Of a stretch of 34,858 bases of DNA, positions 1-10,029 are shown piece after piece. The position numbers were made by a program, and so were the translations under genes. The DNA is from Mesotaenium endlicherianum (taxonomy: Eukaryota > Streptophyta > Zygnematophyceae > Zygnematales > Mesotaeniaceae). The stretch is taken from contig WELA01006875.1 in the NCBI GenBank assembly GCA_009602735.1, forward strand, positions 41,279 to 76,136, given 5' to 3'. Positions within the stretch are counted from its first letter, which is position 1. Each line of letters begins with the position of its first letter. A model generated the notes under the pieces. That model did not search any database, was not told the DNA's origin, and saw only the letters and a program-made list of their open reading frames with translations.

Positions 1-14
1 TGCTCCGATATTTG

Positions 15-735
15 TGAAATGAATCGACTTACCAAGTAGGCGATTAACAATTAATAAAGATCTTTATATCAGCAAGTAATCTTTATGGTATTTTCCGTTA
101 ACTGGTTAAACGGCAAAGGACAACACACTAGCAGTGAATAATACTCGTAAGTCAAATGCGAGTAAACTAGCATCAATAATGCAAATCAGTAAACTCATAC
201 ATAAGCAAGGTTAGAAGACAGTGCGTATCAATGGCTTCTCGCCTTGGATTCAGATCTCTCTCAGTAAGCTGTACAAGAGAGTTGGCCTCGTTTCCGAATG
301 CCGAACTCGAGAGCAATGCCTAGCATATGTACATGGAATGAGTTTACTGTTCAACGGTCAGTGCGATGGCACCGCCTACCCGGGAGTTAACCACGTTGGT
401 AGGACCTCGGTTAACCAAATCCACCGCCATCTCCCATCATCCCGAATCGCCATCCATCATAGGGATGTCATCTGGCCATTCATCTAGCATACCACACTTA
501 GATGCATATCGAGGCAGTTCGCTGCTACCGAGTACGGAAGTCAGCTGGCTGTTAAAGAATGTGTCAGCAAGCTGACTTAAGGTGACCTCAGCCTGCCACT
601 TCCGGCCAAGTCATTAAACTGATATTAAGTATAAAGTCCAGCAGACTGATTGTTAACTAGAGTTCAGCAGGCTGAAATTATTTAACTATATTATTTAAAT
701 GAATATAATATCAACCAGTATACTGATTCATTACA
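15..735 (-). mobile_element. Solo LTR of the Ty3/gypsy family, antisense, inserted in gag-pol of element 1
   Basis: 721 bp, the same length as the 3' LTR at 6405-7125 and nearly identical to its reverse complement. Read on the minus strand it starts TGTAATGAATC and ends GATTCATTTCA, the TG...CA ends of the family. It is flanked by ATTTG (10-14) and CTTTG (736-740), a 5-bp target duplication with one mismatch. The flanking duplication indicates an independent insertion, later reduced to a solo LTR, and not the 5' LTR of the element to its right, which would have to be in direct orientation. Bases 1-14 and the sequence from 737 join in one open frame (Ala-Pro-Ile-Phe-Ala-Thr-Ser-Arg), consistent with interruption of a continuous gag-pol frame. 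Confidence 0.85.
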
Positions 736-802
736 CTTTGCTACGTCAAGAAAACAATGCGAAAGTCAGGAAAAGACAGTCCCCCCTATCCTACTGCATT
801 GC

Positions 803-3800
803 ATGATTGCAGGTAGGAAGGTGAGGGCGTTTGTCGACGGAGGGGCGTCACATACCTTTATCCACAAGGACTTAGTTAAGTGGCTAAGGCTGCCTACTGT
901 CACCCAAGGGAATAGAAAAATATTCCTTGGAGATGCCTCAAGTATCCCGGGAGGAGTTATAACCAAGCCTATTGAGGTCCAGTTAGGTTCTGGCATTGCA
1001 GTTCTAACTGAAACGCTTACATTTGAGGTACTCAACACTGGCTTTTATGATCTCGTGCTAGGCAGGTCCTGGCTTAATAGACATCAAGCTGAAGTGTGTT
1101 GGAGCAGAGGTACAGTTAAAGTGAGAGGAGCCAGTGATGGGCAGACTGACTTGGCACCCACCAGTGCTCTTCCTCTTGTCCTGTGTGGATGGCAAATGAA
1201 GGAAAAGAAGAGGCTTCCAGAAGGATGCAAGTTGCTGAATGCAATGGAGTTCGTCAAAAGCTGGAACCAGAAGGAAGACAGAATGTTCTGTCTGCTGCTA
1301 AGAGAGGTACCTCCTCAACCTGAAGAAGTGGTTGAGAAAAAGGTACACCCTCCGGAACACCCTACTGCTGCAAACATTGTTGCTCAGTACACGGATGTGT
1401 TTAATATGCCTCCAGGACTACCCCCTAAGCGGGAAGTAGATCATAGGATTGATTTATTACCTGGTAGCCAGCCACCCTGGCAACGCACGTATGGCTTGTC
1501 TTATTTGGAGAGTGAGGAGTTGAAAACACAGATTGCAGAGCTGGAGGAAAATGGTTACATTTCTCCCAGTAAATCACCGTACGGCGCACCTATCCTATTT
1601 GTTAAGAAAAAGGATGGCAGTATGCGGATGTGTGTGGATTACAGAGCCCTGAACAGAATTACAGTAAAGAACAAGTATGCTTTACCCAGAATCGAGGACT
1701 TGCTTGATACCCTGTCTGGCGCTAAGGTGTTCAGTAAGATAGATCTCAAGAGTGGTTATCATCAAATCAGAATTGCTGAGGGGGATGAACACAAGACTGC
1801 TTTCCGCACACGTTATGGACACTATGAGTTCAACGTGATGCCATTTGGACTGACTAATGCTCCTGCTACCTTTATGGGTGCTATGAATGACATTTTCAGA
1901 CCTTATTTGGATAAGTTTGTGCAAGTTTTCCTGGATGATATTTTAATTTTCTCTAAAGATGAAGCTCAGCACACTGAACACTTAAAGAAAGTGCTGGACA
2001 CTCTGCGGAAAAATCACTTGTATGCTAAAATGAGCAAGTGTGATTTCTTTAAGGAAAGTATTGAATTCTTAGGCCACGTTGTCAGTAAAGAGGGCATCAG
2101 TGTGGATCCTAAGAAAGTCCAGACCATAAGGGACTGGCCAGTACCACAGTCTGTCTCTGAAGTTAGATCCTTCCTCGGGTTGGCTAACTACTATAGGAGA
2201 TTTATTGAGAATTATTCCACAAAGGCCAGTAAACTGACTGACCTTACTAAGAAAGACATCGGGTATGTGTGGGGGGAAGAGCAGCAGGCTGCCTTCCAGA
2301 CCCTTAAAGATGCCCTTTGTTCTGCCCCAGTGCTAGCCGTGTATGACCCCAGCAAACCGGTGCAGGTGGTTACTGATGCCTCTGATTTTGCCATGGGTGC
2401 TATTTTGTTGCAGCCTGCTGACAAAACCACAAAGGATGGTAAGGTACGGCAGGAGTGGCATCCTGTGTTGTATGAGTCTATGAAATTTAATCCAGCGGAG
2501 ATTAATTACTCAGTGCATGATAAAGAGCTGCTAGCTATCATTCATGTACTCAAACAGTGGAGAGCATACTTACATGGTAAAGCTTTTAAGGTGATTACAG
2601 ATCATCTAGCTCTGACCCACTTTCAGAAGAAGTCCAAGCTGTCGAGGAGGGAGAACCGCTGGAGCCAGATGCTGGAGCAGTTCCAAGTCCAGATCGACTA
2701 CAAACCAGGGAAGTTGAATCCTGCTGATGCACTCTCTAGAAGACCTGACTTGCAAGAAAGGAACTTTAGTCAGCATGCTGTAGATAAAGTCCTGTGTGCA
2801 CTCACTTCACTAAAGGTGAAAAAGTCCTTCCTTGAACAACTTAGGAAAGCCTACCTTTCTGACCCAACATTTGAGCCCAGCCCCACTACTGGTATGTGTC
2901 GTGCTACCGCACTCGGGTATAAGCTCAAGGGAGGGGTCTGGGTGACTGAAACCACTTCAGGCAGGCTGAAGCTGGTCATTCCTAATAATTTGGAAATAAG
3001 GTCTCTCTTACTGAGTCAAGCTCATGACAGTCTCCTGGGTGGACATTTGGGGCAGGCCAAAACTGTTGGCAAACTGGCAAAACATTATCATTGGGAGGGG
3101 TTACCCCGGGAGGTCTTGAAATATGTCAAGTCCTGTGACCAGTGTCAGAGAAATAAGTCTCGGCACACACCACCCGGAGGTCTCTTGCAACCGCTACCCA
3201 TCCCAGCGGGACGCTGGGAAACTATATCCATGGACTGGGTGGTCTCACTACCAAGAACTGCCAACGGGCATGATTCAATACTGGTAGTCGTGGATAAACT
3301 GACAAAAATGGTCATTTTTATCCCCACAACTGTCAAAGTGACTGCACTCGAAACAGCGAGACAGTTTTACAACCATGTAGTATGCCAACATGGGCTCCCT
3401 TCTAATATCATCTCAGACAGAGACTCAAAATTCACCTCTAAGTTCTGGAGAGCTTTAATGGGGTTAATGGGAGTCAAACAGCTGCTCAGCACAGCAAACC
3501 ACCCTCAGACTGATGGGCAGACTGAAAGAACTAACCGAGTTCTGCAGGAGGTGCTGAGAGCATATATTAACCAAAAACAAGATAATTGGGATGACCTGTT
3601 GCCTCAAATTCAGTTTGCGGTCAACAGTGCGGTGCACGCGTCAACGGGCAAGACTCCTTTTGAACTCAGCCTGGGTAGAGTCCCTAAGTCTCCTCTAGAT
3701 GTGCTAGGGGAATCTTTAACTCACCCTGAAGGGATTGACAACCCGGTCTCCCTCCAGTTAACTCAGGAGTTTGCTGACACCCTGTCAGAAGTCCAACAAA

Positions 3801-4327
3801 ACCTGCACAAGGCCCAAGAAAACCAACAAAAATACGCTAATCAACACCGTCGGGAGCTGACATTTTCCAAGGGCGATTTAGTCAAACTGCATTCTCAGCA
3901 CCTGTACCTCCCTGGTGTGGTCAAGAAAAAGCTTGGCCCTGTCTGGGTCGGTCCATATTCGGTGGTACGTCGGGTCGGTCAGAATGCTTACAAATTGAAC
4001 ATGTCACCTGACTACAAGGGTCACCCGGTCTTTAATGTTTCCTTCCTGGAACCATACATCAAAGGTGATTCACTGTTCACAGGTCGGTTACCTGTCCAAC
4101 CGGGACCGGTCCCCGCTGTCCGGCACGGCGATCTTGAGGAATATGAGGTCGAGGAGATTTTAGACGCTCGCTCGGTCCGTCGATCGTCTAAATATGTCAT
4201 GAAGTACCTCATCCGGTGGAAGGGTTACGATGCCTCTGGGGACACTTGGGAATTTAAAGATCAGCTGACCAATGCCAAAGGGGCGTTGAAACGGTTCCAC
4301 CTTCGGGCGGCTGGGGCACCTCCCTAA
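803..4327 (+). CDS. pol: Gag-pol polyprotein, pol part: protease, reverse transcriptase, RNase H, integrase, chromodomain
   Basis: 1174 codons from the first ATG, but the frame is open back to the LTR junction at 736, so this ATG is probably an internal Met of a longer gag-pol. Domains: aspartic protease around residue 12 ([10 protein letters not shown], with Gly where D-S/T-G is usual); RT about 250-430 with active site FLDD at 376-379; RNase H with TDAS (Asp525) and the DKE and TDH motifs; integrase zinc region ending CDQC (Cys778, Cys781); integrase core Asp811, Asp872, Glu908, giving exact D-x35-E spacing; C-terminal chromodomain about 1114-1168 with a full aromatic cage (Tyr1114, Trp1139, Trp1149). 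In known chromoviruses this domain steers integration to modified histones. All catalytic residues are present except the unusual protease triad. Gag is missing, so the copy cannot act alone. Confidence 0.93.
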   Translation: MIAGRKVRAFVDGGASHTFIHKDLVKWLRLPTVTQGNRKIFLGDASSIPGGVITKPIEVQLGSGIAVLTETLTFEVLNTGFYDLVLGRSWLNRHQAEVCWSRGTVKVRGASDGQTDLAPTSALPLVLCGWQMKEKKRLPEGCKLLNAMEFVKSWNQKEDRMFCLLLREVPPQPEEVVEKKVHPPEHPTAANIVAQYTDVFNMPPGLPPKREVDHRIDLLPGSQPPWQRTYGLSYLESEELKTQIAELEENGYISPSKSPYGAPILFVKKKDGSMRMCVDYRALNRITVKNKYALPRIEDLLDTLSGAKVFSKIDLKSGYHQIRIAEGDEHKTAFRTRYGHYEFNVMPFGLTNAPATFMGAMNDIFRPYLDKFVQVFLDDILIFSKDEAQHTEHLKKVLDTLRKNHLYAKMSKCDFFKESIEFLGHVVSKEGISVDPKKVQTIRDWPVPQSVSEVRSFLGLANYYRRFIENYSTKASKLTDLTKKDIGYVWGEEQQAAFQTLKDALCSAPVLAVYDPSKPVQVVTDASDFAMGAILLQPADKTTKDGKVRQEWHPVLYESMKFNPAEINYSVHDKELLAIIHVLKQWRAYLHGKAFKVITDHLALTHFQKKSKLSRRENRWSQMLEQFQVQIDYKPGKLNPADALSRRPDLQERNFSQHAVDKVLCALTSLKVKKSFLEQLRKAYLSDPTFEPSPTTGMCRATALGYKLKGGVWVTETTSGRLKLVIPNNLEIRSLLLSQAHDSLLGGHLGQAKTVGKLAKHYHWEGLPREVLKYVKSCDQCQRNKSRHTPPGGLLQPLPIPAGRWETISMDWVVSLPRTANGHDSILVVVDKLTKMVIFIPTTVKVTALETARQFYNHVVCQHGLPSNIISDRDSKFTSKFWRALMGLMGVKQLLSTANHPQTDGQTERTNRVLQEVLRAYINQKQDNWDDLLPQIQFAVNSAVHASTGKTPFELSLGRVPKSPLDVLGESLTHPEGIDNPVSLQLTQEFADTLSEVQQNLHKAQENQQKYANQHRRELTFSKGDLVKLHSQHLYLPGVVKKKLGPVWVGPYSVVRRVGQNAYKLNMSPDYKGHPVFNVSFLEPYIKGDSLFTGRLPVQPGPVPAVRHGDLEEYEVEEILDARSVRRSSKYVMKYLIRWKGYDASGDTWEFKDQLTNAKGALKRFHLRAAGAPP

Positions 4328-4377
4328 CAGTCATTTCAGTTGACACGGGAAGGTGACAGGAGGTCCTGTCTCCATAT

Positions 4378-4450
4378 AAGTTGGAGGGGGATGCGACAGT
4401 TAGTGACAGTTGTGACAGGCAGCCCACCTTTAAAATTAAGTTGGAGGGAG
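4378..4450 (+). promoter_or_regulatory. Two internal polypurine tracts resembling the 3' PPT
   Basis: AAGTTGGAGGGGGA starts at 4378 and AAGTTGGAGGGAG at 4438. Both repeat the core AAGTTGGAGG of the tract at 6392-6404 that directly precedes the 3' LTR. In LTR elements the 3' PPT primes plus-strand DNA; some elements carry a second, central PPT. Copy 2 has the same two sites at 9678-9690 and 9787-9799. A single copy of the TAGTGACAG...GTGACAGGCAG block (4401-4430) lies between them. The priming role is inferred. Confidence 0.55.
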
Positions 4451-4621
4451 TGGTGTTCTCTGATCACCATATTACACACTCAACCTGCGCTCACACTCAC
4501 TTGCTCTCCAACTCAATTTTCCCTTATATGCACTCACACCAGGTATTCCACACTAGGAACTCTCCCGATCGCGTTCCTCTTCATCAAGGGCACTCTGTAG
4601 CGGCAACATATCATGACTTCA

Positions 4622-4650
4622 CTAACTGCATTGTGTTTATGATTGAGCAG
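4622..4650 (+). promoter_or_regulatory. Predicted 3' splice site directly before ORF2
   Basis: CTAAC (4622-4626) resembles a branch point. It is followed by a T-rich stretch and by GAGCAG ending at 4650, one base before the ORF2 ATG at 4652. The block is almost unchanged in copy 2 (about 10000-10028), although much around it has diverged. It suggests that ORF2 is translated from a spliced subgenomic RNA; an internal promoter between pol and ORF2 is the alternative. No donor has been assigned. Confidence 0.4.
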
Positions 4651-4651
4651 G

Positions 4652-6319
4652 ATGACTCAAAAGTCGGAGCTCAAGAGGAAGAGAAGGGCGGAAGAGGCAC
4701 ATGCAGAATACTTGCAATTCCGTGGAGACATCGAATCATCTTCCATCTCCGCTCGGGAATCACAACGACTCCAACAACAGCGGGAGGCACAGAAGAAGAA
4801 GGAGGAGGAGGAACAGGCCAGACTGAGGCAGGAAGAAATGGACAGAAAAGCTGCAGAGGAGGCCAAGAAAGCAGAGGAGGAGAGGCAAGCTGAGGAGAAG
4901 CGGAAGCAGCAGGCTGAAGAAGAAGAACAGAGGAGAATCAGCAGCTACCGCTACACGGTGCTGGGCAAGGGCTTTGATCTACTGGAAGAGGCCTTCAAGT
5001 ATGCCCAGAGAAGTCGCAGTGAGTCGCAGAAGGAAATCCTCCAGAAGGAAGGGGAGACATCCGAAAACTTTGACAAGTATGTAGAGGTCGGCACAGGGCT
5101 CCTCCTCTACCACGATTACGCCACGATGGTAGGATATACGGTCAGAGAGGCCAAGGCAATGGCCCAGGTGAACGAAGCAGGGACTGTCTCGATTCTTGGT
5201 ATCTGGGGGGAAGATAGGGTCATCAGGATGATCCCCATGGACGCGGACAGCTTCAAGGACTCAACACCCCACAACAGGTTCAAGGCCATGTACAATGAGG
5301 TGGAGAGGAGGAGCTGGGAATTCTTGGCCAGAGAAACCAGTCAGCTGGACTTTGCAGGGCACTGGTACCCTTGTACTCTCAAAAAGACAGACGCTGCCTT
5401 CTTCCAAAAGCCCACTGATTGGCGGTGGATGACCATCAACATGAGGGACCAGCAGAATGACAGGGCGACGGATGAGGATTTCCTGACAGACCTAAAGGGG
5501 AACATAGTATTGCCCCCTCACATTGCGGCTTGGGACCCAAGATTGGATGGAGTCAGAGACTGCATGAGCCAAGAGATGCAGGGGGACAGAAGCAGGGCCC
5601 GAGAGTCATTCTCCAAAGGGAAGCACGCTTATGCCAAATGGGCAAGTAAGCAGGGGGAAAAGGACCTCTATGCGGTCCGGACTCAGCAGCCCCCACCAGC
5701 ACCCAAAAGGGGAAGGTCAGTAGGATATTCTTTTTCTCGGGAAGAGCTGGAGCAGCGGACAGAGGAGACCCCAGAAGTCTCAGAGGAACCCGGGGACGGC
5801 GAGGAGGCGGAGTCGGAGGAAGACGAGGAGGAAGGCGAGGAGGAGGACACTAGCCCCGCCGTGATCCTGACACCTGCCACATCCCCTGTAAGGGAGAAGA
5901 CGGGGTGGGCCCCGCCGCAACTCGCTCAAGAGGAGGATATCACTTGGCTGGGGACTGCCAGAGGACAGAGCCCATCTCCAGGCAAGGAGACCCAGTCGGA
6001 CAGGGCAGACAGGAGGGCTGCTCGGGAGATAGCCAGAGGCCTGCCAGCATCTCCCTCGCAGAGAGGGCATGTACCCTTGGCTCATGTCATGCAACATCCT
6101 TCTGGGATGCCGGTATACGTACCTGTCAGTTTGAGGGCTGCCCAGGAGAAGGCTGCCTCCCTTCAGTTTCAGACTGTGCAGGAGGAAACAGCCCAGTTAC
6201 TGCGTTCTCCGCCGGGTCCTTACACGGAACCTCCTTCTCTGACAGGCTTCAAAAGACCCCAAGACAGGAGGAGGTCTGGCTCCCCTGAGCATAGGGCCTC
6301 AGGGACATCTCCCTCCTAA
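4652..6319 (+). CDS. ORF2: accessory protein of unknown function between pol and 3' LTR
   Basis: 555 codons from the ATG at 4652; the frame is also open just upstream, without another ATG. I recognise no family. Residues about 5-100 are highly charged, with Glu/Lys/Arg/Gln heptad-like runs, probably a long helix or coiled coil, after a basic start (KRKRR). A globular-looking part follows (about 100-340, with GKGFDLLEEAFKYAQ and PTDWRWMTINMRDQQND), then an acidic stretch (about 377-400, mostly Glu/Asp) and a Ser/Pro/Arg-rich tail. There is no zinc knuckle, membrane segment or signal peptide, so neither a standard Gag nor an Env is indicated. The same gene, same position and same sense, exists in copy 2 (10030-11711), so it belongs to the family and is not a chance insertion. 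A structural or nucleic-acid-binding role is possible but unproven. Confidence 0.8.
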   Translation: MTQKSELKRKRRAEEAHAEYLQFRGDIESSSISARESQRLQQQREAQKKKEEEEQARLRQEEMDRKAAEEAKKAEEERQAEEKRKQQAEEEEQRRISSYRYTVLGKGFDLLEEAFKYAQRSRSESQKEILQKEGETSENFDKYVEVGTGLLLYHDYATMVGYTVREAKAMAQVNEAGTVSILGIWGEDRVIRMIPMDADSFKDSTPHNRFKAMYNEVERRSWEFLARETSQLDFAGHWYPCTLKKTDAAFFQKPTDWRWMTINMRDQQNDRATDEDFLTDLKGNIVLPPHIAAWDPRLDGVRDCMSQEMQGDRSRARESFSKGKHAYAKWASKQGEKDLYAVRTQQPPPAPKRGRSVGYSFSREELEQRTEETPEVSEEPGDGEEAESEEDEEEGEEEDTSPAVILTPATSPVREKTGWAPPQLAQEEDITWLGTARGQSPSPGKETQSDRADRRAAREIARGLPASPSQRGHVPLAHVMQHPSGMPVYVPVSLRAAQEKAASLQFQTVQEETAQLLRSPPGPYTEPPSLTGFKRPQDRRRSGSPEHRASGTSPS

Positions 6320-6368
6320 GGGCAGCAGGCTGGGGATAAGAGGGACAGCACGCTGTTATTAGTGATAG

Positions 6369-6404
6369 TGTTGTCGAGGCGACAACATGATAAGTTGGAG
6401 GGAT
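6369..6404 (+). promoter_or_regulatory. Conserved hairpin plus 3' polypurine tract
   Basis: TGTTGTCG-AGG-CGACAACA (6369-6387) is a perfect hairpin with 8-bp arms and a 3-nt loop. Five bases later comes the purine-rich AAGTTGGAGGGA (6392-6403), ending one base before the LTR's TG. The tract position fits plus-strand priming in LTR retrotransposons. Copy 2 keeps hairpin and tract (11847-11882), with loss of only the outermost pair. Confidence 0.8.
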
Positions 6405-7125
6405 TGTAATGAATCAGTATACTGGTTGATATAATATTCATTTAAATAATATAGTTAAATAAGTTCAGCCTGCTGAACTCTAGTTAACAATCAGTCTGCT
6501 GGACTTTATACTTAATATCAGTTTAATGACTTGGCCGGAAGTAGCAGGCTGAGGTCACCTTAAGTCAGCTTGCTGACACATTCTTTGACAGCCAGCTGAC
6601 TTCCGTACTCGGTAGCAGCGAACTGCCTCGATATGCATCTAAGTGTGGTATGCTAGATGAATGGCCAGATGACATCCCTATGATGGATGGCGATTCGGGA
6701 TGATGGGAGATGGCGGTGGATTTGGTTAACCGAGGTCCTACCAACGTGGTTAACTCCCGGGTAGGCGGTGCCATCGCACTGACCGTTGAACAGTAAACTC
6801 ATTCCATGTACATATGCTAGGCATTGCTCTCGAGTTCGGCATTCGGAAACGAGGCCAACTCTCTTGTACAGCTTACTGAGAGAGATCCGAATCCAAGGCG
6901 AGAAGCCATTGATACGCACTGTCTTCTAACCTTGCTTATGTATGAGTTTACTGATTTGCATTATTGATGCTAGTTTACTCTCATTTGACTGACGAGTATT
7001 ATTCACTGCTAGTGTGTTGTCCTTTGCCGTTAAAACAGTTAACGGAAAATACCATAAAGATTACTTGCTGATATAAAGATCTTTATTAATTGTTAATCGC
7101 CTATTTGGTAAGTCGATTCATTTCA
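6405..7125 (+). mobile_element. 3' LTR of element 1
   Basis: 721 bp, TGTAATGAATC...GATTCATTTCA, with short inverted ends. It follows a polypurine tract, as a 3' LTR should. It carries short palindromes, AGTTCAGC-CT-GCTGAACT (6462-6479) and GTCAGC-TT-GCTGAC (6564-6577). The next base is pol sequence of copy 2. Other family copies lie at 15-735 (antisense), 11883-12600, 17239-17960 and 20683-21338 (rearranged). Confidence 0.92.
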
Positions 7126-9627
7126 TGGACACATGAGTTTAATGTGATGCCATTTGGACTGACTAATGCTCCTGCACCCTTCATGGGTGCTATGAATGAC
7201 ATTTTCAGACCTTACTTGGATAAGTTTGTGCAAGTCTTCCTGAATGATATTTTAATTTTCTCTAAAGATGAAGCTAAGCATGCTGAACACTTAAAGACAG
7301 TCATGGACACACTGAGAAGAAATCAGTTATATGCTAAAATGAGCAAGTGTGATTTCTTCAAGGAAAGTATTGAATTCTTAGGCCACGTTGTTAGTAAAGA
7401 AGGCATTAGTGTGGATCCTAAGAAAGTCCAGACCATAAGGGACTGGCCTGTACCACAATCTGTCTCTGAAGTTAGATCCTTCCACGGGTTGGCCAACTAC
7501 TAAAGGAGATTCATTGAGAATTATTCTATGAAGGCCAGCAAACTGACTGACCTTACTAAGAAAGACATAGGGTATGTGTGGGGGGAAGAGCAGCAGGCTG
7601 CCTTCCAGACCCTTAAAGATGCTACCTGTTTTGCCCCACTCTTAGCTGTGTATGACCCCAACAAACCTGTGCAGGAGGTTACTGATGCTTCTGACTTTGC
7701 CATGGGTGCTATTTTGTTGCAGCCTGCTGACAAAACCACCAAGGATGATAAGGTACGGCAGGAGTGGCACCCTGTGCTGTATGAGTCTATGAAATTCAAC
7801 CCAGCTGAAATTAAGTATTATGTGCATGATAAAGAGTTGCTTGCTATCATTCATGTGCTCAAACAGTGGAGAGCATACTTACATGGTAGAGCTTTTAAGG
7901 TGATTACAGACCGTCTAGCTTTGACTCACTTTCTGAAGAAGTGTAAGCTGTCGAGGAGGGAGAATCGCTGGAGCCAGATGCTGGAGTAGTTCCAAGTCCA
8001 GATTGACTACAAACCAGGGAATCCTGCTGATGCACTCTCTAGAAGACCTGACTTGCAAGAAAGGAACTTTAGTCAGCATGCTGTGGATAAAGTCCTGTGT
8101 GCACACACTTCACTAAAGGTGAAAAAGTCCTTCCCTGAACAACTTAGGAAAGCCTACCTTTCTGACCCAACATTTGAGCCCAGCCCCCCTGATGGTGTGT
8201 GTCCTGCTACTGCACTCGGGTATAGGCTTAAGGGAGGGGTCTGGGTGACTGAAACCACTTCAGGCAGGCTGAAGCTGGTCATTCCTAATAACTTGGAAAT
8301 AAGGTCCCTCTTACTGAGTCAAACGCATGACAGTTTACTGGTTGGGCGTTTGGGGCAGGCCAAAACTGTTGGCAAACTGGCAAAACATTATCATTGGGAT
8401 GGGTTGCCTCGGAAGGTCTTGAAATATGTTAAGTCTTGTGATCAGGGTCAGAGAAATAAGTCTAGGCACACACCACCGGGGGGTCTCTTACAACCACCGC
8501 CCATCCCAACTGGACGCTGGGAAACAATATCCATGGACTGGGTGGTAACACTCCCACGAACTGCCAATGGGCATGATTCGATACTGGTAGCGGTGGATAA
8601 ATTGACAAAAATGGTCATTTTCATCCCCACAATTGTCAAAGTAAATGCACTTGAAACAGCGAGACAATTCTACAACCATGTAGTGTGCCAACATGGGCTA
8701 CCCTCTAATATCATCTCAGACGGAGACTTAAAATTTACCTCTAAGTTCTGGAGAGCTTTAATGGGGTTAATGGGAGTCAAACAGCTGCTCAGCACAGCAA
8801 AGCACCCTCAGATTGATGGGCAGACTGAAAGAACTAATCGAGTTCTGCAAGAGGTGCTGAGAGCATATATTAACCAAAAACAAGACAATTGGGATGACCT
8901 GTTGCCTCAAATCCAGTTTGCGGTCAACAGTGCGGTGCACGCGGCAACGGGCAAGACTCCTTCTGAATTGAGCCTGGGTAGAGTCCCTAAGTCTTCTTTA
9001 AATGTACTAGGGGAGTCTTTCACTCACCTTGACGGGATTGACAATCCGGTCTCCCTACAGTTAACCCAGGAGTTTGCTGACATCCTGTCAGAAGTCCAAC
9101 AGAACCTGCACAAAGCCCAAGAAAATAAACAAAAATACGCTAATTAGCACCGTCGAGAGCTGACATTTTCTAAGGGCGATTTGGTCAAATTGCATTCTCA
9201 ACACCTGTACCTGCCTAGTGTGGTCAAGAAAAAGCTTGGTCTGGTCTGGGTCGGTCCATATTCGGTGGTGCGCCGTTTTGATCAAAATGCTTACAAACCA
9301 AACATGTCAGCAGAATACAAGGGTCACCCAGTCTTAAATGTCTCCTTCCTGGAATCGTACATCAAAGGTGACACACTGTTCACAGGTTGATTACGTGTCC
9401 ATTCGAGACCGGTCCCCGTTGTCAGGGATGGTGACCGTGAGGAATATGAGGTCGAGGAGATTTTAGACGCTCGCTCTGTCCGTCCATCATCTAAATATGT
9501 CATGAAGTACTTGGTCAGATGGAAGGGGTACGATGCCTCTGGGGACTTGGGAATTTAAAGACCAGCTGACCAATGCCAAAGGGGCAGAAAGCGGTTCCAC
9601 CTTCGGGCGGCTGGCACACCTCCCTAA
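7126..9627 (+). pseudogene. Pol pseudogene of copy 2 (RT C-terminal half to chromodomain)
   Basis: Aligned by eye with the pol of element 1. It begins at the RT segment before [12 protein letters not shown]. Defects visible: FLDD has become FLND (codon at 7243-7245), removing a catalytic Asp; TAT to TAA stop at 7501-7503 in NYYRRF; CAG to TAG stop at 7987-7989; a 6-nt in-frame deletion near 8022; CDQC changed to CDQG in the integrase zinc site; a stop in the YANQH segment near 9145; a 2-nt deletion in the chromodomain near 9546. The integrase core otherwise reads well. The protease and N-terminal RT are absent because element 1 interrupts the gene. Confidence 0.88.
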
Positions 9628-9677
9628 CTGTCCTTTCAGCAGACATGGACAGGTGACAGGAGGTCCTGTCTCCATGT

Positions 9678-9799
9678 AAGTTGGAGCGGAACGTGACAAT
9701 TAGTGACAGATAGTGACAGTTGTGACAGGCAGCCTACCGTTAGTGACAGATAGTGACTGTTGTGACAGGCAGTCCACCTTAAACTTAAGTTGGAGGGAG
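9678..9799 (+). repeat. Inter-ORF region of copy 2: polypurine tracts flanking a 40-bp tandem duplication
   Basis: Two units of 40 bp (9701-9740 and 9741-9780), each starting TAGTGACAGATAGTGAC and containing TTGTGACAGGCAG, lie between the PPT-like sites AAGTTGGAGCGGA (9678-9690) and AAGTTGGAGGGAG (9787-9799). Element 1 has one shorter unit (4401-4430) in the same place. Confidence 0.75.
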
Positions 9800-10029
9800 T
9801 ATGTTCCGTCTCGAGATCAGCCAGGCAAATTTTTTTTGTAACCAATCTACACACTCAACTTGCGCTCACACTCACTTTTTCTCTCTGACTCAATTCTCCT
9901 CTTATACTCACTCACACAAGGTATTACACACTTGGAACTCTCCCTACCACGTTCTTCTCCACCAAGGGTACATAATAGCGGCAAAGTATCATGACTTCAC
10001 TAACTGCATTGTGTTTATGATTGAGCAGG

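Larger units (their letters stand above)
736..7125 (+). mobile_element. Ty3/gypsy chromodomain retrotransposon, element 1 (5' LTR and gag outside the window)
   Basis: Order seen: truncated gag-pol frame with protease, RT, RNase H, integrase and chromodomain (803-4327), an inter-ORF region with polypurine tracts, a second gene (4652-6319), hairpin, polypurine tract (6392-6404), 3' LTR (6405-7125). The protease-RT-RNaseH-integrase order is that of Ty3/gypsy. The 5' LTR, primer-binding site and almost all of gag must lie left of base 1, beyond the solo LTR at 15-735. The base after the 3' LTR (7126) continues directly into the RT sequence of copy 2, so this element is nested inside copy 2. Both internal genes are uninterrupted, which points to recent activity. 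Confidence 0.85.

Noticed and set aside
221..575. Antisense 88- and 69-codon frames within the LTRs
   Set aside because: They recur in other LTR copies only because the LTRs are similar. Differences between copies are mostly amino-acid-changing, and there is no recognisable domain.
15..7125. A single element with 721-bp terminal inverted repeats
   Set aside because: Pol type and PPT position require direct LTRs, and the left LTR has its own target duplication, so it is a separate insertion.
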